From: an uncultured Marinosulfonomonas sp.
Lineage (GTDB): Bacteria > Pseudomonadota > Alphaproteobacteria > Rhodobacterales > Rhodobacteraceae
Direction of reading: 5' to 3'
DNA: 5,725 bases
Assembly: GCA_947311455.1 (NCBI GenBank)
Contig: CAMZKY010000197.1
Span: forward strand, 1-5,725
Below are positions 1-5,245 of the stretch, piece after piece. How positions within the stretch are numbered: the stretch's first letter is position 1; each line of letters opens with the position of its first letter. Made by a program: the position numbers and the translations under genes. Below the pieces are notes generated by a model. It made no database searches, had not been told where the DNA came from, and saw only the letters and a program-made list of their open reading frames with translations.

Positions 1-103
1 ATCCGTGTTTGGGATGCAACAGGCATTCACCCATGTAATCTGACAGGCTGATTGGCCCAGATTTCGCAATGCGGGATTTAAAAATTTCTGTTAGTTTCGT
101 CAT
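1..103 (-). CDS. MidA/NDUFAF7-like SAM-dependent methyltransferase, N-terminal part (runs off the window)
   Basis: Reading leftwards from the ATG at 103, 34 codons stay open to the window edge. The peptide starts MTKLTEIFKSRIAKSGPIS and continues with SDYMGECLLHPKHG. This matches the usual start of the MidA/NDUFAF7 class (an amphipathic helix, then GPIS..DYM..CL..P..GYY). Members of that family are SAM-dependent arginine methyltransferases implicated in assembly of respiratory complex I. The SAM-binding core lies outside the window, so the catalytic part cannot be checked. An AGGAAA ribosome site sits about 6 bases before the ATG, and the start is only 9 bases after the lgt stop. This indicates an lgt-midA operon, an order common in Alphaproteobacteria. 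The family call rests on the N-terminus alone but is distinctive. Confidence 0.82.
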   Translation of the reverse strand, partial: MTKLTEIFKSRIAKSGPISLSDYMGECLLHPKHG

Positions 104-112
104 CTGTATTTC

Positions 113-994
113 CTATGTCTTTCGGGCACGGGTGATAAACCACATCCCAATCGCAACCATCGGCAAGGATAACAACTGTCCCATAGACATGCCCATGCTA
201 CCAATGCGCACGACATGGCCTAAAGGATTGTTCTCTGTTATGAATTGCGCGTCTGCTTGTCGGAAAAATTCAACAATAAAACGTGATATACCGTATCCCA
301 TGATAAACAGGCCCATCAAACGGCCCGGCTTTAGCGTCCAGCCACGTTTATAGGCCTGATATAGAATGAGCGCGCCCAGGATTAACCCCTCCATCAACGC
401 CTCATATAATTGGGAGGGATGACGGGCACACAGGTCGACCATGTCGGAGCAATCTTGCGCCGCGTCGCCGGGGAAAATCACAGCCCACGGCACGTTCGAT
501 GGTTTACCCCACAATTCTGCGCTGTTGAAATTGGCTAATCGCCCAAGGAACAGGCCCATAGGGGCGGCCATCGCCATCAAATCGCCAAAAGATAACATCG
601 GGATTTTATGTTTCTTGCAAAATATGACGCCGGCAATCACCACACCGGCAAACCCGCCATGAAATGACATCCCGCCACCCCAGACCTGCAGGATTTCCAA
701 GGGGTTCCGAGAATAATAACCAAAATTGTAAATCAAGGTGTATCCGATGCGCCCGCCGAAAATAATGCCCAGCACCGCCCATGTTAAGAACGCCTCGGTT
801 AATTCGGTGGTCATCGGGGGGGTGTTATTTCGCCAAAGGCGTGTGGCCTTAACGGCGCGCAGCACAATTTGGTAGCCGATGACAATGCCGGCGATATAAG
901 CCAGTGCATACCACCGTAGCGCCACGCCGAAATCAAAAAAATCGAAGCTAAAAATTTCGTTGCCGACGCCGGGAAAAGGGATAACTGCTTTCAT
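113..994 (-). CDS. lgt: Prolipoprotein diacylglyceryl transferase
   Basis: This 293-residue inner-membrane enzyme moves diacylglycerol from phosphatidylglycerol to the lipobox cysteine of prolipoproteins, the first step of lipoprotein maturation. The family landmarks appear in order: GGGMSFHGGFAG at 106-117 with the essential-type histidine at 112, GRLANF at 151-156 (the Lgt signature, with Arg152 and Asn155), RHPSQLYE at 191-198, and RFIVEFFRQADAQF at 238-251. Several hydrophobic segments (about 24-44, 66-88, 113-126, 199-214, 271-288) fit the polytopic fold. The length is normal for alphaproteobacterial Lgt, slightly longer at the N-terminus and in the 174-190 loop. The start is supported by AGGAAG (999-1004) four bases upstream. 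It is followed closely by the MidA-like gene and is divergent from the UbiK-like gene. No lesion is seen. Confidence 0.97.
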   Translation of the reverse strand: MKAVIPFPGVGNEIFSFDFFDFGVALRWYALAYIAGIVIGYQIVLRAVKATRLWRNNTPPMTTELTEAFLTWAVLGIIFGGRIGYTLIYNFGYYSRNPLEILQVWGGGMSFHGGFAGVVIAGVIFCKKHKIPMLSFGDLMAMAAPMGLFLGRLANFNSAELWGKPSNVPWAVIFPGDAAQDCSDMVDLCARHPSQLYEALMEGLILGALILYQAYKRGWTLKPGRLMGLFIMGYGISRFIVEFFRQADAQFITENNPLGHVVRIGSMGMSMGQLLSLPMVAIGMWFITRARKT

Positions 995-1088
995 ATTGCT
1001 TCCTGCCTGTTGATTTAGGGGAAAGTCAACCTTGAGATTTCTGCTTTGTCATATCATATAGACATTATCAGTAATGCCGGAGGCCTAA
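995..1088. promoter_or_regulatory. Divergent promoter region between lgt and the ubiK-like gene
   Basis: This 94-base gap must carry the start signals for both directions. On the plus strand TTGAGA (1032-1037) is a fair -35 match. An AT-rich stretch follows at 1051-1060 (ATATCATATA), and a -10 placed there is only a weak match at the best spacing of 16-17 bases. The plus gene has a strong GGAGG at 1079-1083. On the minus strand the lgt ribosome site AGGAAG is at 1004-999, but I found no convincing -35/-10 pair for lgt. No operator-like inverted repeat is evident. Confidence 0.4.
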
Positions 1089-1361
1089 ATGCAGACCCGA
1101 AACAAAGTTCTAGATGATATTTCGCAGTTGATGACCAACGCTATGGGCGTGGCACAAGGCGCAAAAGACGAAGCCAACACGGCAATGAAAAGCATGGTGG
1201 ATCGTTGGATGGCTGATCGCGATTTTGTATCGCGCGAGGAATTTGATGTGGTGCGTACCATGGCACAAAAAGCCCGTGAAGAAAACGAAGCATTATCGGC
1301 GCGCCTAGATGCCTTGGAAATGGCTGGAAAAAAGAAAACGACCACACGCAAAAAGGCGTAG
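1089..1361 (+). CDS. UbiK-like accessory factor (BMFP domain, ubiquinone biosynthesis)
   Basis: This is a 90-residue, highly charged, mostly helical protein. The stretch 45-69 (DFVSREEFDVVRTMAQKARE, then ENEAL) is the hallmark of the UbiK/YqiC family, formerly called membrane fusogenic or BMFP proteins. These form coiled-coil trimers, bind membranes, and help the UbiJ/UbiI-type hydroxylation complex of aerobic ubiquinone synthesis. The N-terminal 30 residues form an amphipathic segment, 50-78 should be the coiled coil, and 81-90 is a lysine/arginine-rich tail. Length is typical. GGAGG (1079-1083), five bases before the ATG, fixes the start. A gene of this family divergent from lgt is a recurring alphaproteobacterial arrangement. 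The family call is firm. The role in ubiquinone synthesis is transferred from gammaproteobacterial studies. Confidence 0.88.
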   Translation: MQTRNKVLDDISQLMTNAMGVAQGAKDEANTAMKSMVDRWMADRDFVSREEFDVVRTMAQKAREENEALSARLDALEMAGKKKTTTRKKA

Positions 1362-1367
1362 TCGTTT
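1336..1367 (+). terminator. Weak hairpin at the end of the ubiK-like gene
   Basis: AAACGAC (1336-1342) pairs with GTCGTTT (1361-1367), and ACGC (1346-1349) pairs with GCGT (1356-1359) inside it, around an A-rich loop. The hairpin spans the stop codon. The nearest T-run (1385-1389) is 17 bases further on, so this is not a textbook intrinsic terminator. The convergent receptor gene ends only 32 bases away, so some stop signal would be expected here. Confidence 0.25.
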
Positions 1368-1393
1368 CAAAAGCTATCGTTTCGTTTTTGGTT

Positions 1394-3565
1394 CTAAAAA
1401 TCTTCCCATTCATCCAATGGATCCGCACTGGCTTGTGGTGCAATGTTGCTGGTGGTGATTTGCTGCACCACCGCTTTCTTGGCGGGAGGTGTCGGTTTTG
1501 TTGACATTGGAAGTTGTGTTGGGGCGCTTGCGCTTGCCGTGATTTTGTTTGCACTGCCGTTATCAAATGAAAACCGGGTTATGACGCGCGCAAGATTTTC
1601 CGTTTCATGTTTTAAAGCAACACTTGTTGCGGTGGTTTCTTCAAACATAGCTGCATTTTGCTGTGTCGATTGATCCAGTTGTTTCGCAGCTGTGTTAATT
1701 TCCGAAATGCTTTTGGTTTGTTTCGTTGTCGAGGCCGAGATATCCGAAATCTGTGCGGCAATCCCTGCCACACTATCGGAAATAGATTTCAACGCTTCGC
1801 CGGTTTGATCAACCATGGTCACGCCTTTGTTAACTTGTTTTTCACTTTCCGAAATCAAGGCCGAGATTTCTTGCGCAGCATCGGACGAGCGGGCGGCAAG
1901 ATCGCGTACTTCCGAAGCAACCACAGCAAACCCGCGTCCGGCGCTGCCGGCACGTGCGGCTTCAACACCGGCGTTTAGGGCTAACAAATTGGTCTGAAAC
2001 GTAATGTCATCAATCAAAGTGATTGTCCGACCGATGGCTTTTGCTGAAGATTGAATTTCACGCATGGCCTCAATTGTATTATTGACAATTTCGTTGCTTT
2101 CTTCGACACGTTGTTGAATCTGAACTGCTTCGGTATTGGCATTGCTGGCTTTGGTTGCGGTGTTGGTAACGATGTCCGACATGGCCTGAATGGAAAGGGC
2201 CGTTTGTTCTAGGGTGACTGCAGATTGTTCTGTGCGCGTTGCAAGGCTTGTTGCTGCATCGGCCACTTCTACAGTGGATTCGCCAATCAGGGTGCTGCTT
2301 TGATTGATTTCCAGCATACTATCAGCAAGGCTTTCCGTTGTTGCATTCATCCGATCACGAATTTCGGCAAAAACACCGCTGAAATCGCCGGTCAATGTGT
2401 AGGTCAGATCACCACTTGAAAGTGCATCAAGTGCAAGTTTGATTTGGTCAAGCCCGTTGCTGGTTTTGTCGCCAATACGATTAATGCCTTCGCAAATCTC
2501 GCCGAGAACGCCTTCTTTGTCGCTCGTTTCAAGTCGTTGACTGAAATCCCCCTTTGAGCACGCCGCGACAACCACTGAAATTTCTTCAGCTGCTTTTTGG
2601 TCACGTTTGCGCACGGATTCTAGTTCTTCTTCGCGCTTGGCAATCCGCTCGGCTTCGGCGTTACGCTCGATGCGTTGCATTTCTCTGATTTTTTCCGCCT
2701 CGTGTTCTCGCGTCTCACTTAATTCTACTTCCTTACGTTGATTTTCTGAGATGTTTTTACGTAATTCATGCAAAGCTACAGCCACCGCTGAAAATTCGTC
2801 AGAACGATCGGTTTCAAGCAAAAGCGGTGTATCCATGTCATTTGACATGACTGTTGAAATATCCGAATCTAACGCATCAAATACCTTTTGCAGAGTGCTT
2901 CTCACAAAAGTGATCGTTAAAATCGTTATTAAAGCACTGATTCCTGCAAAAAGCATCAATGTAAAAACCAGAGAGTTGTTCTGTGTTTGAAGTCGCTGAG
3001 ATTTCAAGCTTAGCAAACCCAAATCAATAGACGTTTTCTCTTCTACATTGTTAATTAGCTCTTTCAGGGCGCCGCCCATTTCTGCAGCAACCGTGTCAAA
3101 CTTTTCCATCATCACGTTGCCCCCAGCTGGTCCAGATCTAATGTAGGTATTGGCCATTTTTTGACCACCGGTATAGAAGGCATCAAATGTTTCAGGTAGA
3201 TCGTCTAGATCGCTAACGATTTCCGTAAAACCCAGCTCATTGGCGTAGGTGATTGCGTTTTTCACATCCTGTTTGAATTTTACTGAAAATCGCATCGCCT
3301 CGTTAAATCCATCATCAAAGCCGGGCAACCCGCGTGTGGCCGAAATGTCTGTAAGCCAACCTTGGACTAAAATGATATCTTCGTTGATATCTTTGATTGC
3401 GACAACCAAAGGGATAGTATCTTTGGAAATGCGTTCAACTTGAGCTTCGTTTTCGTATAAGCTGCTTTTTTGATTGGAAAGGGTGTAGATTGCGGTACCG
3501 ATACCGCCCCACGTCACAAGCAGAATAGCGGTAATTGCAGCAAAAATCTTGAATTTAATTGTCAT
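1394..3565 (-). CDS. Methyl-accepting chemotaxis protein with 4-helix sensor, HAMP-type linker and C-terminal CheR/CheB docking tail
   Basis: This 723-residue transmembrane chemoreceptor would signal to CheA/CheW. TM1 is at about 7-29, the periplasmic all-helical sensor at 30-195 (motif LTDISATRG at 71-79), and TM2 at about 199-221. A HAMP domain follows at about 222-275, then a charged coiled coil at 275-325. Further HAMP-like units (SKGDFSQRL at 337-345 and SSGDLTYTL at 383-391) lead into the signalling hairpin. The hairpin tip, 518-555, reads IDDITFQTNLLALNAGVEAA and on to GRGFAVVASEVRDLA; the AG in LNAGVEAA is a common alphaproteobacterial variant. Likely methylation helices flank it (EQSAVTLEQTA near 446-456 and FEETTATS near 641-648). 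After a flexible Pro/Ala linker the protein ends in EWEDF (719-723), which fits the CheR/CheB docking pentapeptide. GGAG at 3576-3579 lies 10 bases before the ATG. The ligand is unknown; the sensor resembles four-helix-bundle or HBM types. Confidence 0.95.
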   Translation of the reverse strand: MTIKFKIFAAITAILLVTWGGIGTAIYTLSNQKSSLYENEAQVERISKDTIPLVVAIKDINEDIILVQGWLTDISATRGLPGFDDGFNEAMRFSVKFKQDVKNAITYANELGFTEIVSDLDDLPETFDAFYTGGQKMANTYIRSGPAGGNVMMEKFDTVAAEMGGALKELINNVEEKTSIDLGLLSLKSQRLQTQNNSLVFTLMLFAGISALITILTITFVRSTLQKVFDALDSDISTVMSNDMDTPLLLETDRSDEFSAVAVALHELRKNISENQRKEVELSETREHEAEKIREMQRIERNAEAERIAKREEELESVRKRDQKAAEEISVVVAACSKGDFSQRLETSDKEGVLGEICEGINRIGDKTSNGLDQIKLALDALSSGDLTYTLTGDFSGVFAEIRDRMNATTESLADSMLEINQSSTLIGESTVEVADAATSLATRTEQSAVTLEQTALSIQAMSDIVTNTATKASNANTEAVQIQQRVEESNEIVNNTIEAMREIQSSAKAIGRTITLIDDITFQTNLLALNAGVEAARAGSAGRGFAVVASEVRDLAARSSDAAQEISALISESEKQVNKGVTMVDQTGEALKSISDSVAGIAAQISDISASTTKQTKSISEINTAAKQLDQSTQQNAAMFEETTATSVALKHETENLARVITRFSFDNGSANKITASASAPTQLPMSTKPTPPAKKAVVQQITTSNIAPQASADPLDEWEDF

Positions 3566-3599
3566 CAGGGGGTTGCTCCAATACAGGCGTAAAAAGGAA

Positions 3600-3628
3600 A
3601 TATTTCACGGCCTGTCTAAAGCAAACAA
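3600..3628 (-). promoter_or_regulatory. Weak candidate promoter for the chemoreceptor
   Basis: On the minus strand TTGTTT (3628-3623) and AAATAT (3605-3600) stand 17 bases apart, about 35 bases before the chemoreceptor ATG. The -10 matches consensus at only three positions. The receptor could instead be read through from the regulator gene upstream. No sigma-28 or sigma-54 type promoter was recognised in the 90-base gap. Confidence 0.22.
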
Positions 3629-3642
3629 GTTTTTTGCACGTT

Positions 3643-3665
3643 AACTGGCGAAAGATTAGCCAGTT
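3643..3665. repeat. Inverted repeat spanning the regulator stop codon
   Basis: AACTGGC (3643-3649) and GCCAGTT (3659-3665) are perfect inverted arms around a 9-base loop that contains the regulator stop codon (3656-3658). In the minus-strand transcript no T-run follows. On the plus strand the hairpin is followed by TCTTCTTT. It could attenuate read-through into the chemoreceptor gene or stabilise an mRNA end, but it is not a classical terminator for the regulator. Confidence 0.4.
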
Positions 3666-4111
3666 TCTTCTTTCAAATGTAGTTTCATATCCATCAATAC
3701 ATGCTGCAAGGCCTGTGTTTCCCGCATCAATCGCTTGGCTTCATTTATTGTAATGATGCCATCTTCGATTGATTGGGAATATTCCGCCATCAGCATAGCA
3801 AAGCGTTGGGATAAAGCCACGACATCGGAATTGATACCACCATCAGGGGTGTTGCGCCGCTCTTGATCAAAGGAAATTGTGATTCCCCCCAATTCAGCCA
3901 GAGCAGATGTAACATGGGGATATCCAGTGGCTCTTTCCAAAGCGGCAACAGCATCAATCGGCATGTAGCGATCTGTGTGTTCTGGCGAATCAGAGTAATA
4001 ACGCCCTAAAGTTGCTTTTGATTTGCCGGTAAGCTTACAAGCGGCTTCGATTCCAACGCTCTTCACCAAGGATTCGGTGTGTTTTTTTAAATAATTTCCG
4101 ATATTTTCCAT
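3656..4111 (-). CDS. Small helix-turn-helix regulator, CII-like, family not firmly identified
   Basis: From the ATG at 4111 the product is 151 residues starting MENIGNYLKKHTESLVKSVG. Residues 22-40 (EAACKLTGKSKATLGRYYS) look like a helix-turn-helix: a small-residue helix, the turn around TGKS, then a recognition helix. Residues 41-50 (DSPEHTDRYM) and the helical PIDAVAALERATG follow. That arrangement recalls small alphaproteobacterial and phage CII-like DNA-binding proteins, but I cannot name an orthologue. The C-terminal half (95-150) is helical and charged and could mediate oligomerisation. In-frame upstream ATGs at 4171 and 4186 lack ribosome sites and would add an unlikely Cys/Gly-rich leader, so I prefer 4111. 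Even that start has only a poor site; the strong GGGAGG nearby serves an out-of-frame ATG. It lies upstream of the chemoreceptor on the same strand and divergent from the structured RNA. A DNA-binding role is inferred. Confidence 0.7.
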   Translation of the reverse strand: MENIGNYLKKHTESLVKSVGIEAACKLTGKSKATLGRYYSDSPEHTDRYMPIDAVAALERATGYPHVTSALAELGGITISFDQERRNTPDGGINSDVVALSQRFAMLMAEYSQSIEDGIITINEAKRLMRETQALQHVLMDMKLHLKEETG

Positions 4112-4122
4112 TTCGCACCCAT
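4087..4122 (-). CDS. Possible 11-codon leader peptide overlapping the regulator start
   Basis: ATG at 4122 opens MGAKWKISEII and stops with TAA at 4087-4089. It overlaps the first codons of the regulator in another frame. It has the best ribosome site in the area, GGGAGG (4133-4128), five bases upstream, whereas the regulator ATG 11 bases further on has none. It may be a translated leader that affects regulator initiation, or merely chance. Evidence is limited to spacing and ribosome-site strength. Confidence 0.25.
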   Translation of the reverse strand: MGAKWKISEII

Positions 4123-4127
4123 AATCG

Positions 4128-4149
4128 CCTCCCAAAATACATTTGGGGG
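4128..4149 (-). promoter_or_regulatory. Hairpin overlapping the ribosome site in the regulator leader
   Basis: In the minus-strand transcript CCCAAA (4147-4142) pairs with TTTGGG (4136-4131) around a 5-base loop. The GGG of the second arm is the first half of the GGGAGG ribosome site. One further G-C pair (4149 with 4129) is possible past a mismatch. Folding would hide the only good ribosome site before the regulator, so initiation could be structure-controlled. Confidence 0.35.
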
Positions 4150-4170
4150 AATAACTCTGATCTTTTCCCA

Positions 4171-4199
4171 TTATTGGATATTGCATACACCGCTATAAG
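4171..4199 (+). promoter_or_regulatory. Candidate -10 (TATAAG) upstream of the structured RNA
   Basis: TATAAG at 4194-4199 matches five of six -10 positions. The hexamer 17 bases upstream (TTATTG, 4171-4176) is a poor -35. Initiation would fall near 4206, so the transcript would carry about 50 bases before the main closing stem at 4259. The 20 bases just before 4259 are GC-rich and contain no -10, so a start directly at the stem is less likely unless the RNA is processed. Confidence 0.25.
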
Positions 4200-4200
4200 T

Positions 4201-4258
4201 AAACCAATCCTGTGTTTTTGGGATTGTTGTGAGTGGCCGGCGTCCCCAGCGCTGGTTT
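4201..4258 (+). repeat. 5' flank of the structured RNA: flanking stem, small hairpin and a 10-bp palindrome
   Basis: AAACCA (4201-4206) is complementary to TGGTTT (4253-4258), which abuts the main closing stem of the RNA at 4259. Within it CAATCC (4205-4210) can pair with GGATTG (4221-4226), competing for two bases. CCAGCGCTGG at 4246-4255 is a perfect 10-bp palindrome that could be a dimeric protein site or part of the RNA fold. No protein gene is visible here. Confidence 0.35.
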
Positions 4259-4479
4259 GGGTGGGGGTTTTCGTGTTTCTGTCTTGTGGGACGGGCAGAG
4301 CCAATGTGAATTGGCAGTCGCATGAACCCCTTTCGGTTTGTAAAAGGTGCACGAGGTTCGGGACATCCCAAGGCGTCAGCCTAAACCGAACCTCACTTTT
4401 ACGATTGCCAGCGGGGCTGCGACACTTCCACAGATGTTGCACTAAGCCATCACGCGTTGAAACTCCCACCCTTCTTTTC
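4259..4479 (+). ncRNA. Strongly structured RNA of unknown family, about 220 nt
   Basis: Nested complementary segments fold into one closed structure. The closing stem pairs 4259-4271 with 4459-4471 (13 pairs including two G.U) and continues as CGTG (4272-4275) with CACG (4451-4454). Next, 4284-4291 pairs with 4426-4433. A side hairpin GCCAAT-GTGA-ATTGGC (4300-4315) has a GNRA tetraloop. The long arm is GTCGCA (4317-4322)/TGCGAC (4418-4423), CCCC (4327-4330)/GGGG (4413-4416), GTAAAAG (4340-4346)/CTTTTAC (4396-4402), GAGGTTCGG (4353-4361)/CCGAACCTC (4386-4394), and AGGC (4371-4374)/GCCT (4379-4382). Wobble pairs and the U-rich tail TTCTTTTCC (4472-4480) favour the plus strand. The closing stem plus tail may also terminate transcription. 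I see no RNase P, tmRNA or SRP consensus. The closing stem, large internal loop and long arm loosely recall 6S RNA, but not enough to assign it. Confidence 0.62.
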
Positions 4480-4492
4480 CAGCACGTATTTT

Positions 4493-4525
4493 CTTGTGTG
4501 GGCTTGCGAATTGCCACAACACAAG
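4493..4525 (+). promoter_or_regulatory. Hairpin in the tdk leader overlapping the only ribosome-site-like bases
   Basis: CTTGTGT (4493-4499) pairs perfectly with ACACAAG (4519-4525), and GGC (4501-4503) can pair with GCC (4513-4515) inside. The 3' arm covers AAG of AAGG (4523-4526), the only Shine-Dalgarno-like bases before the tdk ATG at 4539. The hairpin could modulate tdk translation, or as DNA be an operator. It is separate from the larger RNA ending near 4479. Confidence 0.35.
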
Positions 4526-4538
4526 GCACATATTGGCC

Positions 4539-5147
4539 ATGGCAAAACTTTATTTTCACTACTCTACAATGAACGCCGGCAAATCCACAATTTTGCTGCA
4601 AGCATCGCATAATTACATTGAGCGGGGCATGAAAACCTATTTGATTACCGCGCGGCTTGATCGGCGGGCGGGGGAGGGGCGCGTTGCCTCCAGAATCGGT
4701 ATTGGCGCTGATGCTGATACATTTGAAGTTGGTGAAAATTTATTTCTCAAAATCAAGCAACGTTTGGAGCAGGGCCCATGCGCCTGCATCTTTATCGACG
4801 AAGCGCAATTCTTAACCAAAGAGCAGGTCTGGGAACTGGCCCGTGCGGTTGATGATTTGCGGGTTCCGATAATGTGTTACGGTTTGCGCGTTGATTTCAG
4901 AGGTGAATTATTTCCGGGTTCTGCCGCTTTATTGGCCTTAGCCGATGAAATGCGCGAAGCTCGGACAATTTGTCATTGTGGAAAAAAGGCGACAATGGTT
5001 GTGCGCACCGACGGGGATGGAAATGTGCTGGTTGATGGCGCTCAGGTGCAAATCGGCGGAAACGAGGCCTATGTTTCCTTGTGCCGAAAACACTGGCGCA
5101 TAGAAACCGGCGATTTAATAGCTGATTCCGATAAAAAAACAAACTGA
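4539..5147 (+). CDS. tdk: Thymidine kinase, type II
   Basis: This 202-residue cytosolic enzyme phosphorylates thymidine with ATP in the dTTP salvage pathway. It aligns along its length with E. coli-type Tdk. The N-terminus MAKLYFHYSTMNAGKST carries the Walker A loop (Gly14-Lys15-Ser16). IFIDEAQFL (84-92) holds the Walker B Asp87 and the presumed catalytic Glu88. CYGLRVDFRGELFPGS is at 113-128. TICHCGKKA (143-151), and CRKH (182-185) after GGNEAYVSL, supply likely zinc ligands Cys145, Cys147, Cys182 and His185, and GGNEAYVS forms the substrate-covering lasso. The ATG at 4539 is chosen because it aligns with the family start; a TTG 45 bases upstream would add a leader unlike Tdk. The ribosome site is weak (AAGG at 4523-4526) and lies in a hairpin. 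No convincing terminator follows before the insertion-sequence remnants. Confidence 0.96.
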   Translation: MAKLYFHYSTMNAGKSTILLQASHNYIERGMKTYLITARLDRRAGEGRVASRIGIGADADTFEVGENLFLKIKQRLEQGPCACIFIDEAQFLTKEQVWELARAVDDLRVPIMCYGLRVDFRGELFPGSAALLALADEMREARTICHCGKKATMVVRTDGDGNVLVDGAQVQIGGNEAYVSLCRKHWRIETGDLIADSDKKTN

Positions 5148-5216
5148 TATGTACCCAAAGCACGGCAATCGCTTGAAGCTCCTGTGTTTCCCATCGTTTG
5201 CATTGTGTGATTCAAA

Positions 5217-5242
5217 GGCCCCCTCAAACCAAAGAGGAGGCC
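5217..5242 (+). promoter_or_regulatory. Hairpin hiding the ISAs1 transposase ribosome site
   Basis: GGCCCCCTC (5217-5225) pairs with GAGGAGGCC (5234-5242) in eight of nine positions around an 8-base loop. The right arm contains the whole AGGAGG ribosome site (5235-5240) of the transposase start at 5246. Structures like this in other insertion sequences stop transposase being made from transcripts that enter from outside. That role here is inferred. Confidence 0.45.
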
Positions 5243-5245
5243 GCA

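Noticed and set aside
1141..1566. A 141-codon minus-strand frame across the ubiK-like gene and the receptor 3' end
   Set aside because: It overlaps two well-supported genes in other frames and gives an unrecognisable His/Pro-rich peptide. It is a shadow frame.
4259..4479. RNase P RNA, tmRNA or SRP RNA identity for the structured RNA
   Set aside because: I looked on both strands for GAGGAAAGTCC and ACAGA-type RNase P motifs, a tmRNA tag-coding end and the SRP GGAAG tetraloop region, and none is present. A 6S identity is left open but unsupported.
4494..4538. TTG at 4494 as the tdk start
   Set aside because: The 15 added residues are unlike any Tdk N-terminus and the TTG lies inside a hairpin. 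ATG 4539 matches the family start.
4174..4572. A 132-codon plus-strand open frame across the tdk leader
   Set aside because: It has no ribosome site, overlaps the start of tdk out of frame, gives an unfamiliar Cys/Trp-rich peptide, and coincides with base-paired RNA arms.
4035..4610. A 191-codon minus-strand open frame overlapping the RNA and the regulator start
   Set aside because: Its peptide shows no family pattern, it overlaps both the regulator and the tdk N-terminus, and its openness follows from the paired RNA sequence.
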